Assembly: GCF_034137685.1 (NCBI RefSeq)
Contig: NZ_CP139418.1
Location: 771,001-835,000 of the forward strand
Reading direction: 5' to 3'
Source of the DNA: Streptococcus sp. S1
Lineage (GTDB): Bacteria; Bacillota; Bacilli; Lactobacillales; Streptococcaceae
DNA length: 64,000 nt
The notes beneath the pieces were generated by a model, which ran no database searches, was not told where the DNA came from, and worked only from the letters and a program-made list of their open reading frames with translations. A program made the translations under genes and the position numbers. Position 1 is the first letter of the stretch. The number at the start of each line of letters is the position of its first letter. Shown here piece by piece: positions 29,313 to 37,907 of this stretch.

Positions 29313-32138
29313 ATGCAAGATAAAATTGTCATTCATGGGGCACGCGCCCATAATTTAAAAAATATAGATGTGGAAATTCCACGGGACAAATTAGTCGTGG
29401 TGACGGGTTTGTCTGGTTCTGGAAAGTCCAGTCTGGCCTTTGATACCCTCTATGCAGAAGGCCAGCGCCGCTACGTGGAGAGCTTATCGGCCTACGCCCG
29501 GCAGTTCTTGGGAAATATGGAAAAACCAGATGTGGACTCCATTGACGGCTTGAGTCCAGCTATTTCCATCGACCAAAAAACGACCAGTAAAAACCCCCGT
29601 TCTACAGTAGGAACGGCAACAGAGATCAATGACTACTTGCGCTTGCTCTATGCACGTGTAGGGACGCCTTATTGTATCAATGGGCATGGAGCGATTACAG
29701 CTTCTTCGGTTGAGCAAATTGTCGATCAAGTCTTAGAATTACCAGAGCGCCAACGCCTGCAAATTCTAGCTCCCATTATCCGCAAGAAAAAAGGCCAGCA
29801 CAAGAATATCATTGAAAAGGTGCAAAAAGACGGCTATGTCCGGGTGAGGGTCGATGGTGAGATCTATGATGTGACAGAGGTTCCAGAACTGTCTAAAAGC
29901 AAGCAGCACACGATTGAAGTGGTGGTGGACCGAATCGTGATCAAGGAGGGCATCCGCTCGCGGCTCTTTGATTCGATTGAAGCAGCCCTTCGGATTGCGG
30001 ATGGTTATGTCGTGATTGATACCATGGATGGCAAGGAGCTACTCTTTTCGGAACATTATGCTTGTCCAGTCTGTGGCTTTACCGTTCCTGAATTAGAGCC
30101 CCGCCTCTTTTCTTTCAATGCGCCTTTTGGATCTTGTCCAGATTGTGATGGGCTGGGTATTAAGCTAGAGGTGGACTTGGATTTGGTGGTGCCAGATGAT
30201 CGCTTAACCCTTCGCGAAGGAGCACTCGCTCCTTGGAATCCGATCTCTTCCAACTACTATCCACAGATGTTGGAGCAGGCTATGATCCATTTTGGCGTTG
30301 ATATGGACCGACCTTTTTCCGATCTTTCTCAAGAAGAAAAGGACTTGGTCCTCTATGGTTCAAACGGGAAGGAATTCCACTTCCACTATGAAAATGAGTT
30401 TGGTGGAGTTCGGGATATCGAAATTCCTTTTGAAGGGGTCGTAAACAACATTCACCGTCGTTTCCGTGAGACCAATAGTGATTTCACCCGCAATCAAATG
30501 CGCTCTTATATGAACGAATTGACCTGTGCGACCTGCCATGGCTACCGCCTCAATGACCAGGCTCTTTCTGTTCGTGTCGGCGGGGAGAAGGGGATGCATA
30601 TCGGGGAAGTGTCAGATCTATCGATTGCGGACCACTTAAAAGCCGTAGATCAGTTGATCTTAACAGACAATGAAGCTACGATTGCAAGACCGATCCTAAA
30701 AGAGATTAAGGATCGCTTGACCTTCTTAAACAATGTGGGGCTCAATTACTTGACCCTGTCACGATCGGCTGGGACCTTATCAGGTGGAGAAAGCCAGCGC
30801 ATTCGCTTGGCAACCCAGATCGGTTCCAACCTCTCTGGTGTCCTTTACATCTTGGATGAGCCGTCTATCGGCCTCCATCAAAGGGACAATGACCGCTTGA
30901 TTGCCAGTCTCAAGAAGATGCGCGATTTAGGCAACACCTTGATCGTCGTCGAACATGATGAAGATACCATGAGAGAGGCAGACTACCTGATCGATGTCGG
31001 CCCAGGTGCCGGTGTTTTTGGGGGAGAGATCGTTGCAGCAGGAACTCCTAAGCAGGTGGCTCGCAACAGCAAATCCATCACTGGCCAGTACTTGTCCGGC
31101 AAACGCAAGATTCCGGTTCCAACAGAGCGCCGTTCAGGAAATGGTCGCTATATTGAAATTACAGGGGCCAGTGAGAACAACTTACAAGACATCACTGCAC
31201 GCTTTCCTCTGGGCAAATTCATTGCAGTCACTGGAGTTTCCGGTTCTGGAAAATCGACCTTGATCAATGGCATCTTGAAAAAAGCCATCGCTCAAAAGCT
31301 CAACCGTAATTCGGAAAAACCAGGGAAATACAAGACGATTCAGGGGATTGAGCATATCGATCGCTTGATCGACATTGATCAAAGCCCGATTGGTCGGACT
31401 CCTCGTTCCAATCCAGCGACCTATACAGGCGTCTTTGATGATATTCGCGATCTCTTTGCTCAGACCAATGAAGCCAAAATTCGGGGCTATAAAAAAGGCC
31501 GCTTTAGTTTCAATGTCAAGGGTGGGCGTTGTGAAGCCTGCTCAGGAGATGGGATCATCAAGATTGAAATGCACTTCTTGCCAGATGTCTTCGTTCCTTG
31601 TGAGGTCTGCCATGGACGTCGTTACAATAGTGAGACCCTTGAAGTCCACTACAAGGAAAAAAATATTGCTGAAGTGCTGGATATGACGGTCAACAAGGCA
31701 GTTGAATTCTTCAAGCACATTCCAAAAATTGAACGCAAACTCAAGACCATCCAAGATGTGGGCTTGGGCTATGTAACGCTGGGGCAACCAGCGACCACCC
31801 TTTCAGGTGGGGAGGCGCAACGGATGAAGTTGGCTTCTGAATTGCACAAGCGCTCTACAGGCAAATCCTTCTATATCTTGGATGAACCTACGACCGGACT
31901 CCATACCGAAGACATTTCTCGCTTGATCAAAGTCTTAGAGCGATTTGTGGATGATGGCAATACAGTCCTTGTGATTGAGCACAATTTGGATGTCATTAAG
32001 ACAGCAGACCATATCATCGATTTAGGACCAGAAGGTGGTGTCGGTGGAGGAACCATTATTGCGACCGGAACACCAGAAGAAGTAGCAGCAAATCCTGCTA
32101 GCTACACAGGACAATATTTGAAAGGAAAATTACAATGA
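29313..32138 (+). CDS. uvrA: UvrABC excision nuclease subunit A
   Basis: DNA-damage recognition ATPase of nucleotide excision repair. The 941-residue length is standard. Two ABC ATPase halves are visible: Walker [10 protein letters not shown] near residue 32 with signature [12 protein letters not shown], and GVSGSGKST near 643 with [12 protein letters not shown]. Two Cys4 zinc modules are visible (CPVCG...CPDC, and CEAC...CEVC). The promoter has an extended -10 (TGT-TATAAT, 29271-29279). The nearest strong GGAGG is about 30 bp upstream, so the ribosome site (AAGGTG) is weak. The stop overlaps the next start as ATGA. Confidence 0.98.
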   Translation: MQDKIVIHGARAHNLKNIDVEIPRDKLVVVTGLSGSGKSSLAFDTLYAEGQRRYVESLSAYARQFLGNMEKPDVDSIDGLSPAISIDQKTTSKNPRSTVGTATEINDYLRLLYARVGTPYCINGHGAITASSVEQIVDQVLELPERQRLQILAPIIRKKKGQHKNIIEKVQKDGYVRVRVDGEIYDVTEVPELSKSKQHTIEVVVDRIVIKEGIRSRLFDSIEAALRIADGYVVIDTMDGKELLFSEHYACPVCGFTVPELEPRLFSFNAPFGSCPDCDGLGIKLEVDLDLVVPDDRLTLREGALAPWNPISSNYYPQMLEQAMIHFGVDMDRPFSDLSQEEKDLVLYGSNGKEFHFHYENEFGGVRDIEIPFEGVVNNIHRRFRETNSDFTRNQMRSYMNELTCATCHGYRLNDQALSVRVGGEKGMHIGEVSDLSIADHLKAVDQLILTDNEATIARPILKEIKDRLTFLNNVGLNYLTLSRSAGTLSGGESQRIRLATQIGSNLSGVLYILDEPSIGLHQRDNDRLIASLKKMRDLGNTLIVVEHDEDTMREADYLIDVGPGAGVFGGEIVAAGTPKQVARNSKSITGQYLSGKRKIPVPTERRSGNGRYIEITGASENNLQDITARFPLGKFIAVTGVSGSGKSTLINGILKKAIAQKLNRNSEKPGKYKTIQGIEHIDRLIDIDQSPIGRTPRSNPATYTGVFDDIRDLFAQTNEAKIRGYKKGRFSFNVKGGRCEACSGDGIIKIEMHFLPDVFVPCEVCHGRRYNSETLEVHYKEKNIAEVLDMTVNKAVEFFKHIPKIERKLKTIQDVGLGYVTLGQPATTLSGGEAQRMKLASELHKRSTGKSFYILDEPTTGLHTEDISRLIKVLERFVDDGNTVLVIEHNLDVIKTADHIIDLGPEGGVGGGTIIATGTPEEVAANPASYTGQYLKGKLQ

Positions 32139-33202
32139 ATCAACGGATCAGCAACTTAAGAAACAAAATGAAAGCCCAAAACCTCAAAGCGGTATTGATT
32201 AACAATTTGAAAAATGTTTATTACTTGACCAATTTCTGGGGTTCAAACGGGACTGCTTTGGTGACAGAAGAACGCGTGGTCCTCTTTACAGATTCGCGCT
32301 ACACCATTCATGCCCATGCGACTTGTTTCCCCTTTGTAGAGATTGTGGAAACCCGCGATGAGTTGACTGGAGCTGCAGAGATCGTAAAGGATCTTGGCAT
32401 CAAAGAACTTGGTTTTGAGGACGAAGTGACGGTGGCCTACCATGCCCGCATGGCTTCTGTTTTCAGTGGCATTAGCCTTCAATCCCTAGCGAACTTTGTC
32501 ATGGAATTGCGCTTGATTAAAGATGAAACTGAGATTGCGGCCATTAAAAAAGCTTGTAGCATCTCTGACCAAGCCTTCCATGATATTTTAGACTATATCA
32601 AGGTAGGGAAAACGACAGAGTTGGAAGCAGCAACTTTCCTTGATTTTAGAATGCGGGAGTTGGGAGCTTCTGGTGTATCTTTTGATATTATTTCAGCAGC
32701 TGGTGAACGCTCTGCCATGCCTCATGCGACTCCAAGTGATCGGGTCATTTCAGCAGGAGATGCCTTGACCCTTGATTTTGGTTGCTTGTATAACCACTAT
32801 GTCAGCGATATGACACGGACTATCTATGCAGGACATGTCAGCGACAAGGAAAGAGAAATTTACGAAACCGTTTTGAAAGCCAATCAAGCCTTGATTGATG
32901 CGGCTAAAGATGGACTTGGCTTCCGTGATTTTGATAAAATTCCACGTGATGTGATCGAAAGAGCCGGCTATGGTCAATACTTTACTCATGGAATCGGTCA
33001 TGGAATTGGGCTAGATATCCACGAAGAGCCATACTTCAGCCAAACGTCTAAAGAAGCGATTCAAGCAGGGATGGTCTTAACAGATGAGCCAGGTATTTAT
33101 ATCGAAGGTCTCTCTGGTGTGCGGATCGAAGATGACCTCTTGATCACAGAAACAGGCTGTGAAGTCTTGACCCTTGCTCCTAAAGAATTGATTGTCCTAT
33201 AA
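32135..33202 (+). CDS. pepP: M24-family Xaa-Pro aminopeptidase
   Basis: A 355-residue metallopeptidase that removes N-terminal residues preceding proline. The pita-bread domain carries all five metal ligands: Asp in [18 protein letters not shown] (two), His in [15 protein letters not shown], Glu in [11 protein letters not shown] and Glu in GVRIEDDLL. The N-terminal creatinase-like domain covers about residues 1-125. The start codon overlaps the uvrA stop by 4 bp, so translation is coupled. Xaa-Pro dipeptidase (PepQ) is the close alternative; sequence alone does not fully separate them. Confidence 0.88.
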   Translation: MNQRISNLRNKMKAQNLKAVLINNLKNVYYLTNFWGSNGTALVTEERVVLFTDSRYTIHAHATCFPFVEIVETRDELTGAAEIVKDLGIKELGFEDEVTVAYHARMASVFSGISLQSLANFVMELRLIKDETEIAAIKKACSISDQAFHDILDYIKVGKTTELEAATFLDFRMRELGASGVSFDIISAAGERSAMPHATPSDRVISAGDALTLDFGCLYNHYVSDMTRTIYAGHVSDKEREIYETVLKANQALIDAAKDGLGFRDFDKIPRDVIERAGYGQYFTHGIGHGIGLDIHEEPYFSQTSKEAIQAGMVLTDEPGIYIEGLSGVRIEDDLLITETGCEVLTLAPKELIVL

Positions 33203-33391
33203 AATATACGTTTTTCTTAACTTCTGTTTAGACAGAGATGTGAAGAGAAGACTATGAAATGAATTGTAGAGTAATTCTTCTCCCAGACATCTTATTTGGA
33301 GCCCTATCCATTTTGGTATAGGAACTACAATAACAAAACACGAAAGAAGCAAAGGGGAATTTGGATCTGGATGGATCAGGGGCGGTCCATA

Positions 33392-33455
33392 GCAATCCTT
33401 TCTTCTCAAAAAGAGAAGATTGCTGTTTGAGAAAAATCAAATAGTGTGTTACAAT
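33392..33455 (+). promoter_or_regulatory. efp promoter and preceding hairpin
   Basis: TTGAGA (33427-33432), a 17-bp spacer and TACAAT (33450-33455) lie 38 bp before efp. A bulged hairpin GCAATC/GATTGC with TTCTC/GAGAA (33392-33423) is immediately upstream and may terminate the pepP transcript, though its T tail is poor. The remaining 190 bp after pepP shows short dyads only and no gene. Confidence 0.75.
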
Positions 33456-33492
33456 AAAGAGTAATCTATTTTTAAAAAAGAGGTAATAAAAC

Positions 33493-34053
33493 ATGATCGA
33501 AGCAAGTAAATTGAAAGCTGGTATGACTTTTGAAACAGCTGACGGAAAATTGATCCGCGTTTTGGAAGCTAGCCACCACAAACCAGGTAAAGGAAACACT
33601 ATCATGCGTATGAAATTGCGTGATGTCCGTACTGGTTCAACATTTGATACAAGCTACCGTCCAGAAGAAAAATTTGAACAAGCGATTATCGAAACTGTTC
33701 CAGCTCAATACTTGTACAAAATGGATGATACAGCCTACTTCATGAACACTGAAACATATGACCAATATGAAATTCCAGTTGTGAATGTAGAACAAGAATT
33801 GCTTTACATCCTTGAAAACTCAGAAGTAAAAATTCAATTCTACGGAAGCGAAGTCATCGGTGTAACAGTACCTACAACTGTTGAATTGACTGTTGCAGAA
33901 ACTCAACCATCTATCAAAGGTGCTACAGTGACTGGTTCTGGTAAACCTGCTACAATGGAAACTGGTTTGGTCGTAAACGTTCCTGACTTCATCGAAGCTG
34001 GACAAAAATTGGTCATTAACACTACTGAAGGAACTTACGTTTCTCGTGCATAA
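33493..34053 (+). CDS. efp: Translation elongation factor P
   Basis: A 186-residue factor that rescues ribosomes stalled at polyproline stretches. Three OB-like domains are expected at this length. The tip loop of domain I reads SHHKPGKGN, with the lysine that is post-translationally modified in other bacteria; the C-terminal [20 protein letters not shown] signature is present. AAGAGGT precedes the ATG. The order efp-asp23-nusB is common in streptococci. Confidence 0.98.
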   Translation: MIEASKLKAGMTFETADGKLIRVLEASHHKPGKGNTIMRMKLRDVRTGSTFDTSYRPEEKFEQAIIETVPAQYLYKMDDTAYFMNTETYDQYEIPVVNVEQELLYILENSEVKIQFYGSEVIGVTVPTTVELTVAETQPSIKGATVTGSGKPATMETGLVVNVPDFIEAGQKLVINTTEGTYVSRA

Positions 34054-34089
34054 GAGACATCTCAGGGTGTCAAATAGAAAGGAACTTCT

Positions 34090-34479
34090 ATGGCAACTGA
34101 ACAATTTGGTGACATCGTTATTGCACCACGTGTATTAGAAAAAATTATTGCGATTGCGACAGCAAAAGTAGAGGGTGTCTATTCGCTTGAAAACAAGAGT
34201 GTTTCAGATAGCTTATCCAAACGCTCACTTGGACGTGGCGTTTACCTTCATACAGAAGAAGATGGTCAAGTTTCAGTAGACATCTATCTCTATTTAGAAT
34301 ATGGAGTGGCTGTACCATCTGTCGCTGTAGCCATTCAAAAAGCGGTTAAGTCTGCAGTTTATGATATGGCAGATGTAACCTTGGATGCTGTCAACATTCA
34401 CGTTGTTGGTATTGCAACGGAAAAATCTCCAAAACCAGACTTGAAAGACTTGTTTAATGAGGACTTCCTCAATGACTGA
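34090..34479 (+). CDS. Asp23/Gls24-family protein (YqhY type)
   Basis: A 129-residue Asp23/Gls24-domain protein: GDIVIAPRVLEKIIAIATAKVEGVYSL, VDIYLYLEYGVAVPSVAVAIQKAVK and AVNIHVVGIA are characteristic. The family member encoded beside nusB is YqhY in Bacillus, which is linked genetically to acetyl-CoA carboxylase control. Other members are envelope-stress proteins. The 3' end overlaps nusB by 8 bp. Confidence 0.88.
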   Translation: MATEQFGDIVIAPRVLEKIIAIATAKVEGVYSLENKSVSDSLSKRSLGRGVYLHTEEDGQVSVDIYLYLEYGVAVPSVAVAIQKAVKSAVYDMADVTLDAVNIHVVGIATEKSPKPDLKDLFNEDFLND

Positions 34480-34903
34480 TGAAATTTTATTAGAATCACG
34501 TCGAGATTTGCGTGAGCGCGCCTTCCAAGCCTTGATGGCCTTGGAATACGATGGAGACATTGTTGAAGCTTGTCGCTTTGCTTATCTACATGACAAGGAC
34601 CTAGCAGAAGACAAAGAAGTCGATCTTCCTGCCTTTCTCATGAATCTCGTGACGGGTGTCTATCAGTCAAAAGATCAACTAGACCAACAAATCGGTCAAC
34701 ATTTGAAAACCGGCTGGACTGTTGAGCGCTTGACCTTGGTAGAGAAAAACATCCTTCGTCTGGGAATTTATGAAATGACAGAGTTTGATACACCACAGAT
34801 CGTCGCAGTCAATGAAGCGGTGGAATTGGCCAAGGCCTTTTCAGATGAAACCTCTTCACGATTTGTCAACGGTGTCCTCAGTCAATTTGTGACAGAAGAA
34901 TAA
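34472..34903 (+). CDS. nusB: Transcription antitermination protein NusB
   Basis: A 143-residue all-helical protein that binds boxA RNA with S10 during rRNA antitermination. Signatures are LLESRRDLRERAFQALMALEYDGD near the N terminus and WTVERLTLVEKNILRLGIYEM plus VNEAVELAKAFSDETSSRFVNGVLS at the end. I use the ATG at 34472 (MTDEILLESRRD), matching the streptococcal N terminus and preceded by GAGG at 10-nt spacing. An earlier in-frame ATG lacks a site. Confidence 0.95.
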   Translation: MTDEILLESRRDLRERAFQALMALEYDGDIVEACRFAYLHDKDLAEDKEVDLPAFLMNLVTGVYQSKDQLDQQIGQHLKTGWTVERLTLVEKNILRLGIYEMTEFDTPQIVAVNEAVELAKAFSDETSSRFVNGVLSQFVTEE

Positions 34904-34914
34904 GTAAAAAGGGA

Positions 34915-35085
34915 GTGGGAAAGAACTCCAACTAGTTAAAAGAGTTCGTTTTCCCACCCCCGCACAGTTGATTAGGTCATCTTTGGAGCTTAAAAGGCGA
35001 ACAAAGATGCCAATCAACCACTGCGTCATACAGTTATTTCTATTAAATATAAAAGGCTAGACAGTTTTTGTCCAGCCTTTTTTTG
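34915..35085 (+). repeat. Three-stem terminator-ended repeat element, copy 1
   Basis: Non-coding element after nusB. Stem I: GTGGGAAA (34915-34922) with TTCCCAC (34951-34957), extended by GAACTC/GAGTTC. Stem II: CGCA (34961-34964) with TGCG (35022-35025) and GTTGATT (34967-34973) with AATCAAC (35012-35018), capped by CATCTTTG/CAAAGATG. Stem III is a terminator, AGGCT-GACA paired with TGTC-AGCCT and then T7. Copy 2 at 46264-46446 keeps the same plan with compensatory changes. It also ends transcription from nusB. Confidence 0.75.
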
Positions 35086-35091
35086 ACGAAT

Positions 35092-35127
35092 AACAACCCC
35101 TACAGTAATAGAACTGTAGGGGTTGTT
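35092..35127. terminator. scrB-scrR terminator (bidirectional)
   Basis: A 14-bp perfect stem AACAACCCCTACAG/CTGTAGGGGTTGTT with an 8-nt loop abuts the scrR stop codon. Confidence 0.9.
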
Positions 35128-36093
35128 TTAGACACTTTTTCCAGAGTGGAGACTAACGGGCAAGAAATAACCGGTAGTCGCTACTTTTTTTCCTTCGATC
35201 TTTTGGAGTAAAAGATCCACCATGAGAATAGCAATGTCTTTGAGGGGTTGTTGGATGGTTGTCAGTTCAGGTGTATAGGTCTCGATGAACTGGGTTCCAT
35301 CATAACCAATCACTTTCAAATCCTGAGGAATCTGAATATCTAATTCTCTAGCGACTTTCATGATCAAGATCGCCGTCAAATCATCGGAGGCAAAAATAGC
35401 GTCTGGTTTATGGTGGGTTAAAATCTGTTTGATTTCCATTTCTTTGCGAATAGGGGAGAAATCACTGGAAACATTAATGATCATGGACTCAGGTAGAACC
35501 GATGCAAATCCCGCATGACGCAAGCCTGTTGGAGAGTTGGAGTTGTCATTCCCTGTGATCATGATAATCTTTCGGGCTCCGGTTTTTACTAAAGTTTCTG
35601 CTGCAAGCACCCCGCCAGCGTAGTTGTCTGAAGAGACGACCGGAATTTCTGGGGAGAGGTTGCGGTCAAAAGCAATGATAGGAGCAGTTACCCGGTTGTA
35701 ATCTTCAATGCCCAAATTATGACTTCCTGAAATGATGCCATCTACCTGGTTAGCCTCCAACATCTCAATATATTCGCGCTCTTTCTCGGAGTCGTGCTCA
35801 CTATTGCAGATGATGGTTTTATAGCCATGTTTGAAGAGTTGGTGTTCTAGTTTGTCGATTAATTCAGCATAGAAAACATTGCTGATGTTGGGAAAGATCA
35901 AGCCGACTAACTTGGCTGATTTTCCTTGGAGGCTACGAGCAACATTGTTGGGTTTATAGCCCAATTCTCGCATGGCTTCTTGGACTTTTTGGATCGTTTT
36001 TTCAGACAGGTATCCTTTTTTATTGATGACCCGTGAGACAGTGGTAGGGCTGACACCGGCTAGTTTAGCGACATCAGTTAGCTTTGCGACCAT
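35128..36093 (-). CDS. scrR: LacI-family sucrose operon repressor
   Basis: A 321-residue LacI/GalR regulator. The N-terminal helix-turn-helix reads AKLTDVAKLAGVSPTTVSRVINKKGYLSEKT and is followed by the hinge helix PNNVARSLQGKSAKLVG. A periplasmic-binding-protein-like sugar domain then binds the inducer (a sucrose-derived phosphate or fructose in this family). The start at 36093 gives the MVAKLTDVA terminus; a TTG two codons upstream is possible. It overlaps scrB by 20 bp, so the repressor is made from the operon it controls. Three matching operators lie between scrB and scrA. Confidence 0.93.
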   Translation of the reverse strand: MVAKLTDVAKLAGVSPTTVSRVINKKGYLSEKTIQKVQEAMRELGYKPNNVARSLQGKSAKLVGLIFPNISNVFYAELIDKLEHQLFKHGYKTIICNSEHDSEKEREYIEMLEANQVDGIISGSHNLGIEDYNRVTAPIIAFDRNLSPEIPVVSSDNYAGGVLAAETLVKTGARKIIMITGNDNSNSPTGLRHAGFASVLPESMIINVSSDFSPIRKEMEIKQILTHHKPDAIFASDDLTAILIMKVARELDIQIPQDLKVIGYDGTQFIETYTPELTTIQQPLKDIAILMVDLLLQKIEGKKVATTGYFLPVSLHSGKSV

Positions 36094-37528
36094 AATCAAG
36101 TTCGTAGTAAGTTCCAGTAGGGGTTCCAGACTTGATCAAGATTCCATTTTGATCTGCATGTGGGTAGACCCGACCAGAAAATACTTTTTCTCCTTTATTG
36201 ATAAAGATTTCAAAAATCGAATTGTCAATGAAAATATTAGCGGTTGTTGCTTGGTTAGCGATTGTGCAGCTACGGCTCGCACCGAATTCTTGGGCATATT
36301 GCTCACCAGCCTGGCTTCGATCGACTGTGACCAATCCTTTAGCCAGATCAAATGTGAGAGCTAAGCCCTTCCCTTCTGCATCGGCAAAGAGGACGATTTC
36401 GTTCTGGCTATCCTTTTCAAACTGCAATTCCAATTCATAGCAGTTCTTGGTTTGTGCCTTGTTGGCAAATTCCTCACTCTCAGCGCGCAAGTCTTTGATG
36501 GCTTCAACTGGGTATTGGTAGAGCTTGCCATCTTTGATGGTTAATTCTTTGACCAGTGAGAGAGCTCCTTGGTAGTCATAGGAATCCGTTGGATAAGAAA
36601 CGTCTGGAAGACCTAGCCAGCTAACAGTATAGGCACGTCCATCGGGAGCATTAAATCCTTGAGTCGCATAGGCTTCAAAACCATAGTCGAGATTATGCAA
36701 TTCAGATACATCAACCATTTTGGCCTTTTCTGGGTCAAAGCTTGCCCCAATCTTGTACATATTTGGATAGATATTGTCATAATCGAGAACGGCTTTATCT
36801 AAGCCTTGAGGGCAGTATAGGAGAACGGGTTGGTCTCCTACAAAGACTAGGTTGGGACATTCCATCATATAAGCTGTCCGATCGTTTGCAAAATCCAAGT
36901 CACCGACTGCAACCCAGTTGGTATAGTCGTTATCTACAGCCTTATAGAGACGGATGAATCCTTTCTTCTCAAGGTCTTGACCACCGACGATAGTGTAGTA
37001 TTGCCCCTTAAAGTTAAAAATCTGTGGGTCACGGAAGTGACCCGTAGAGTCAGCTGGTTGATCAATCAAAATTTTGTCAATTTTTTCAATCTTTCCGTCT
37101 TTGTCCATCAAAGCACCGACTTGGTAAGGATGACGAACCCATTCTGCATCACGAACATTTCCAGTGTAGAATAAGAATAGTTTGTCACCAAATTGCATGG
37201 CTGATCCGGAATAAGCTCCATGGCTATCCAGATCTGTGTCTGGAAGAAGCGTTACACCAGTTTCTTTGAAATGAACCAAGTCTTCACTTTCTGTTTGTAC
37301 CCATGATTTTAACCCATGGGCTGCACCAAATGGAAAATTTTGGTAAAACAAGATCCATTTTCCATCAAAGTAGGAAAAACCGTTAGGATCATTTAAGAGA
37401 CCAGCTTTTGGCTCTACATGGTAGTGTGTATGCCAAGGAGATTTGGCCATATGATCTTGGATGGCTTGCTTTTCCTCTGTTGTCCAGTCTTCGTAACGTC
37501 GGTAACGACGTTCAGTTGTCCATTCCAT
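36074..37528 (-). CDS. scrB: Sucrose-6-phosphate hydrolase (GH32)
   Basis: Cytoplasmic invertase that cleaves sucrose-6-phosphate, delivered by ScrA, into glucose-6-phosphate and fructose. It has 484 residues. The GH32 triad blocks are visible: GLLNDPNGF (nucleophile Asp), FRDPQIF and MECPNLVF (acid/base Glu). A C-terminal beta-sandwich follows, ending YYELDYG. Fructose released here is the substrate of ScrK encoded beyond scrA. Transcription starts from a promoter facing scrA. Confidence 0.97.
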   Translation of the reverse strand: MEWTTERRYRRYEDWTTEEKQAIQDHMAKSPWHTHYHVEPKAGLLNDPNGFSYFDGKWILFYQNFPFGAAHGLKSWVQTESEDLVHFKETGVTLLPDTDLDSHGAYSGSAMQFGDKLFLFYTGNVRDAEWVRHPYQVGALMDKDGKIEKIDKILIDQPADSTGHFRDPQIFNFKGQYYTIVGGQDLEKKGFIRLYKAVDNDYTNWVAVGDLDFANDRTAYMMECPNLVFVGDQPVLLYCPQGLDKAVLDYDNIYPNMYKIGASFDPEKAKMVDVSELHNLDYGFEAYATQGFNAPDGRAYTVSWLGLPDVSYPTDSYDYQGALSLVKELTIKDGKLYQYPVEAIKDLRAESEEFANKAQTKNCYELELQFEKDSQNEIVLFADAEGKGLALTFDLAKGLVTVDRSQAGEQYAQEFGASRSCTIANQATTANIFIDNSIFEIFINKGEKVFSGRVYPHADQNGILIKSGTPTGTYYELDYGRKAN

Positions 37529-37557
37529 TTTATTCCTCCGAATTTTTTCTTACTTCC

Positions 37558-37596
37558 ATAGTACCGATTTCCCATTAAAAATGCAAGCGATAAATG
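37558..37596 (-). promoter_or_regulatory. scrB promoter with overlapping cre-like site
   Basis: On the minus strand TTGCAT (37581-37586), a 17-bp spacer and TACTAT (37558-37563). The 16-mer ATGCAAGCGATAAATG (37581-37596) fits the CcpA pattern WTGNAARCGNWWWCAW except for two late positions and covers the -35, a position suitable for catabolite repression. The CcpA link is inference. Confidence 0.7.
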
Positions 37597-37613
37597 AAAA
37601 AAATGGCAAAAAA

Positions 37614-37629
37614 TGTCAAACGATTGACA
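37614..37629. promoter_or_regulatory. ScrR operator 1
   Basis: TGTCAAACGATTGACA is a LacI-type palindrome centred on CG, upstream of the scrB promoter. Confidence 0.75.
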
Positions 37630-37809
37630 TCTATTTGGTTCCCCAGAGAAAAGAGGAGAAGCTGAAAATTTGTGAAAAAATGAAAGAAAATGAAAATAAA
37701 GAGTGGCTTTAAAAGAGCTAAATACTGTGGTTTAGGCATGTCTCGAAATGAAAAGAGTTTCATACTATCAAAAGGTGCCAAAAAGTCCAAAAAAGTTTCA
37801 AAAAAATCC

Positions 37810-37847
37810 TGCAAAACGGTTGACATATTTTTAATACGTGGTACAAT
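37810..37847 (+). promoter_or_regulatory. scrA promoter overlapping ScrR operator 2
   Basis: The operator-like TGCAAAACGGTTGACA (37810-37825) includes the -35 TTGACA (37820-37825). A 16-bp spacer leads to TACAAT (37842-37847). Repressor bound here would block polymerase directly. Confidence 0.8.
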
Positions 37848-37864
37848 TAAAAACGTAGAGACGG

Positions 37865-37878
37865 GTGAACCGTTTACA
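37865..37878. promoter_or_regulatory. ScrR operator 3
   Basis: GTGAACCGTTTACA lies in the scrA leader and matches operators 1 and 2 in inverted form (TGTAAACGGTTCAC). It is 13 bp before the AAGGAG ribosome site. Confidence 0.72.
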
Positions 37879-37907
37879 TTACAAAAAAATAAGGAGATTT
37901 TTGCAAA

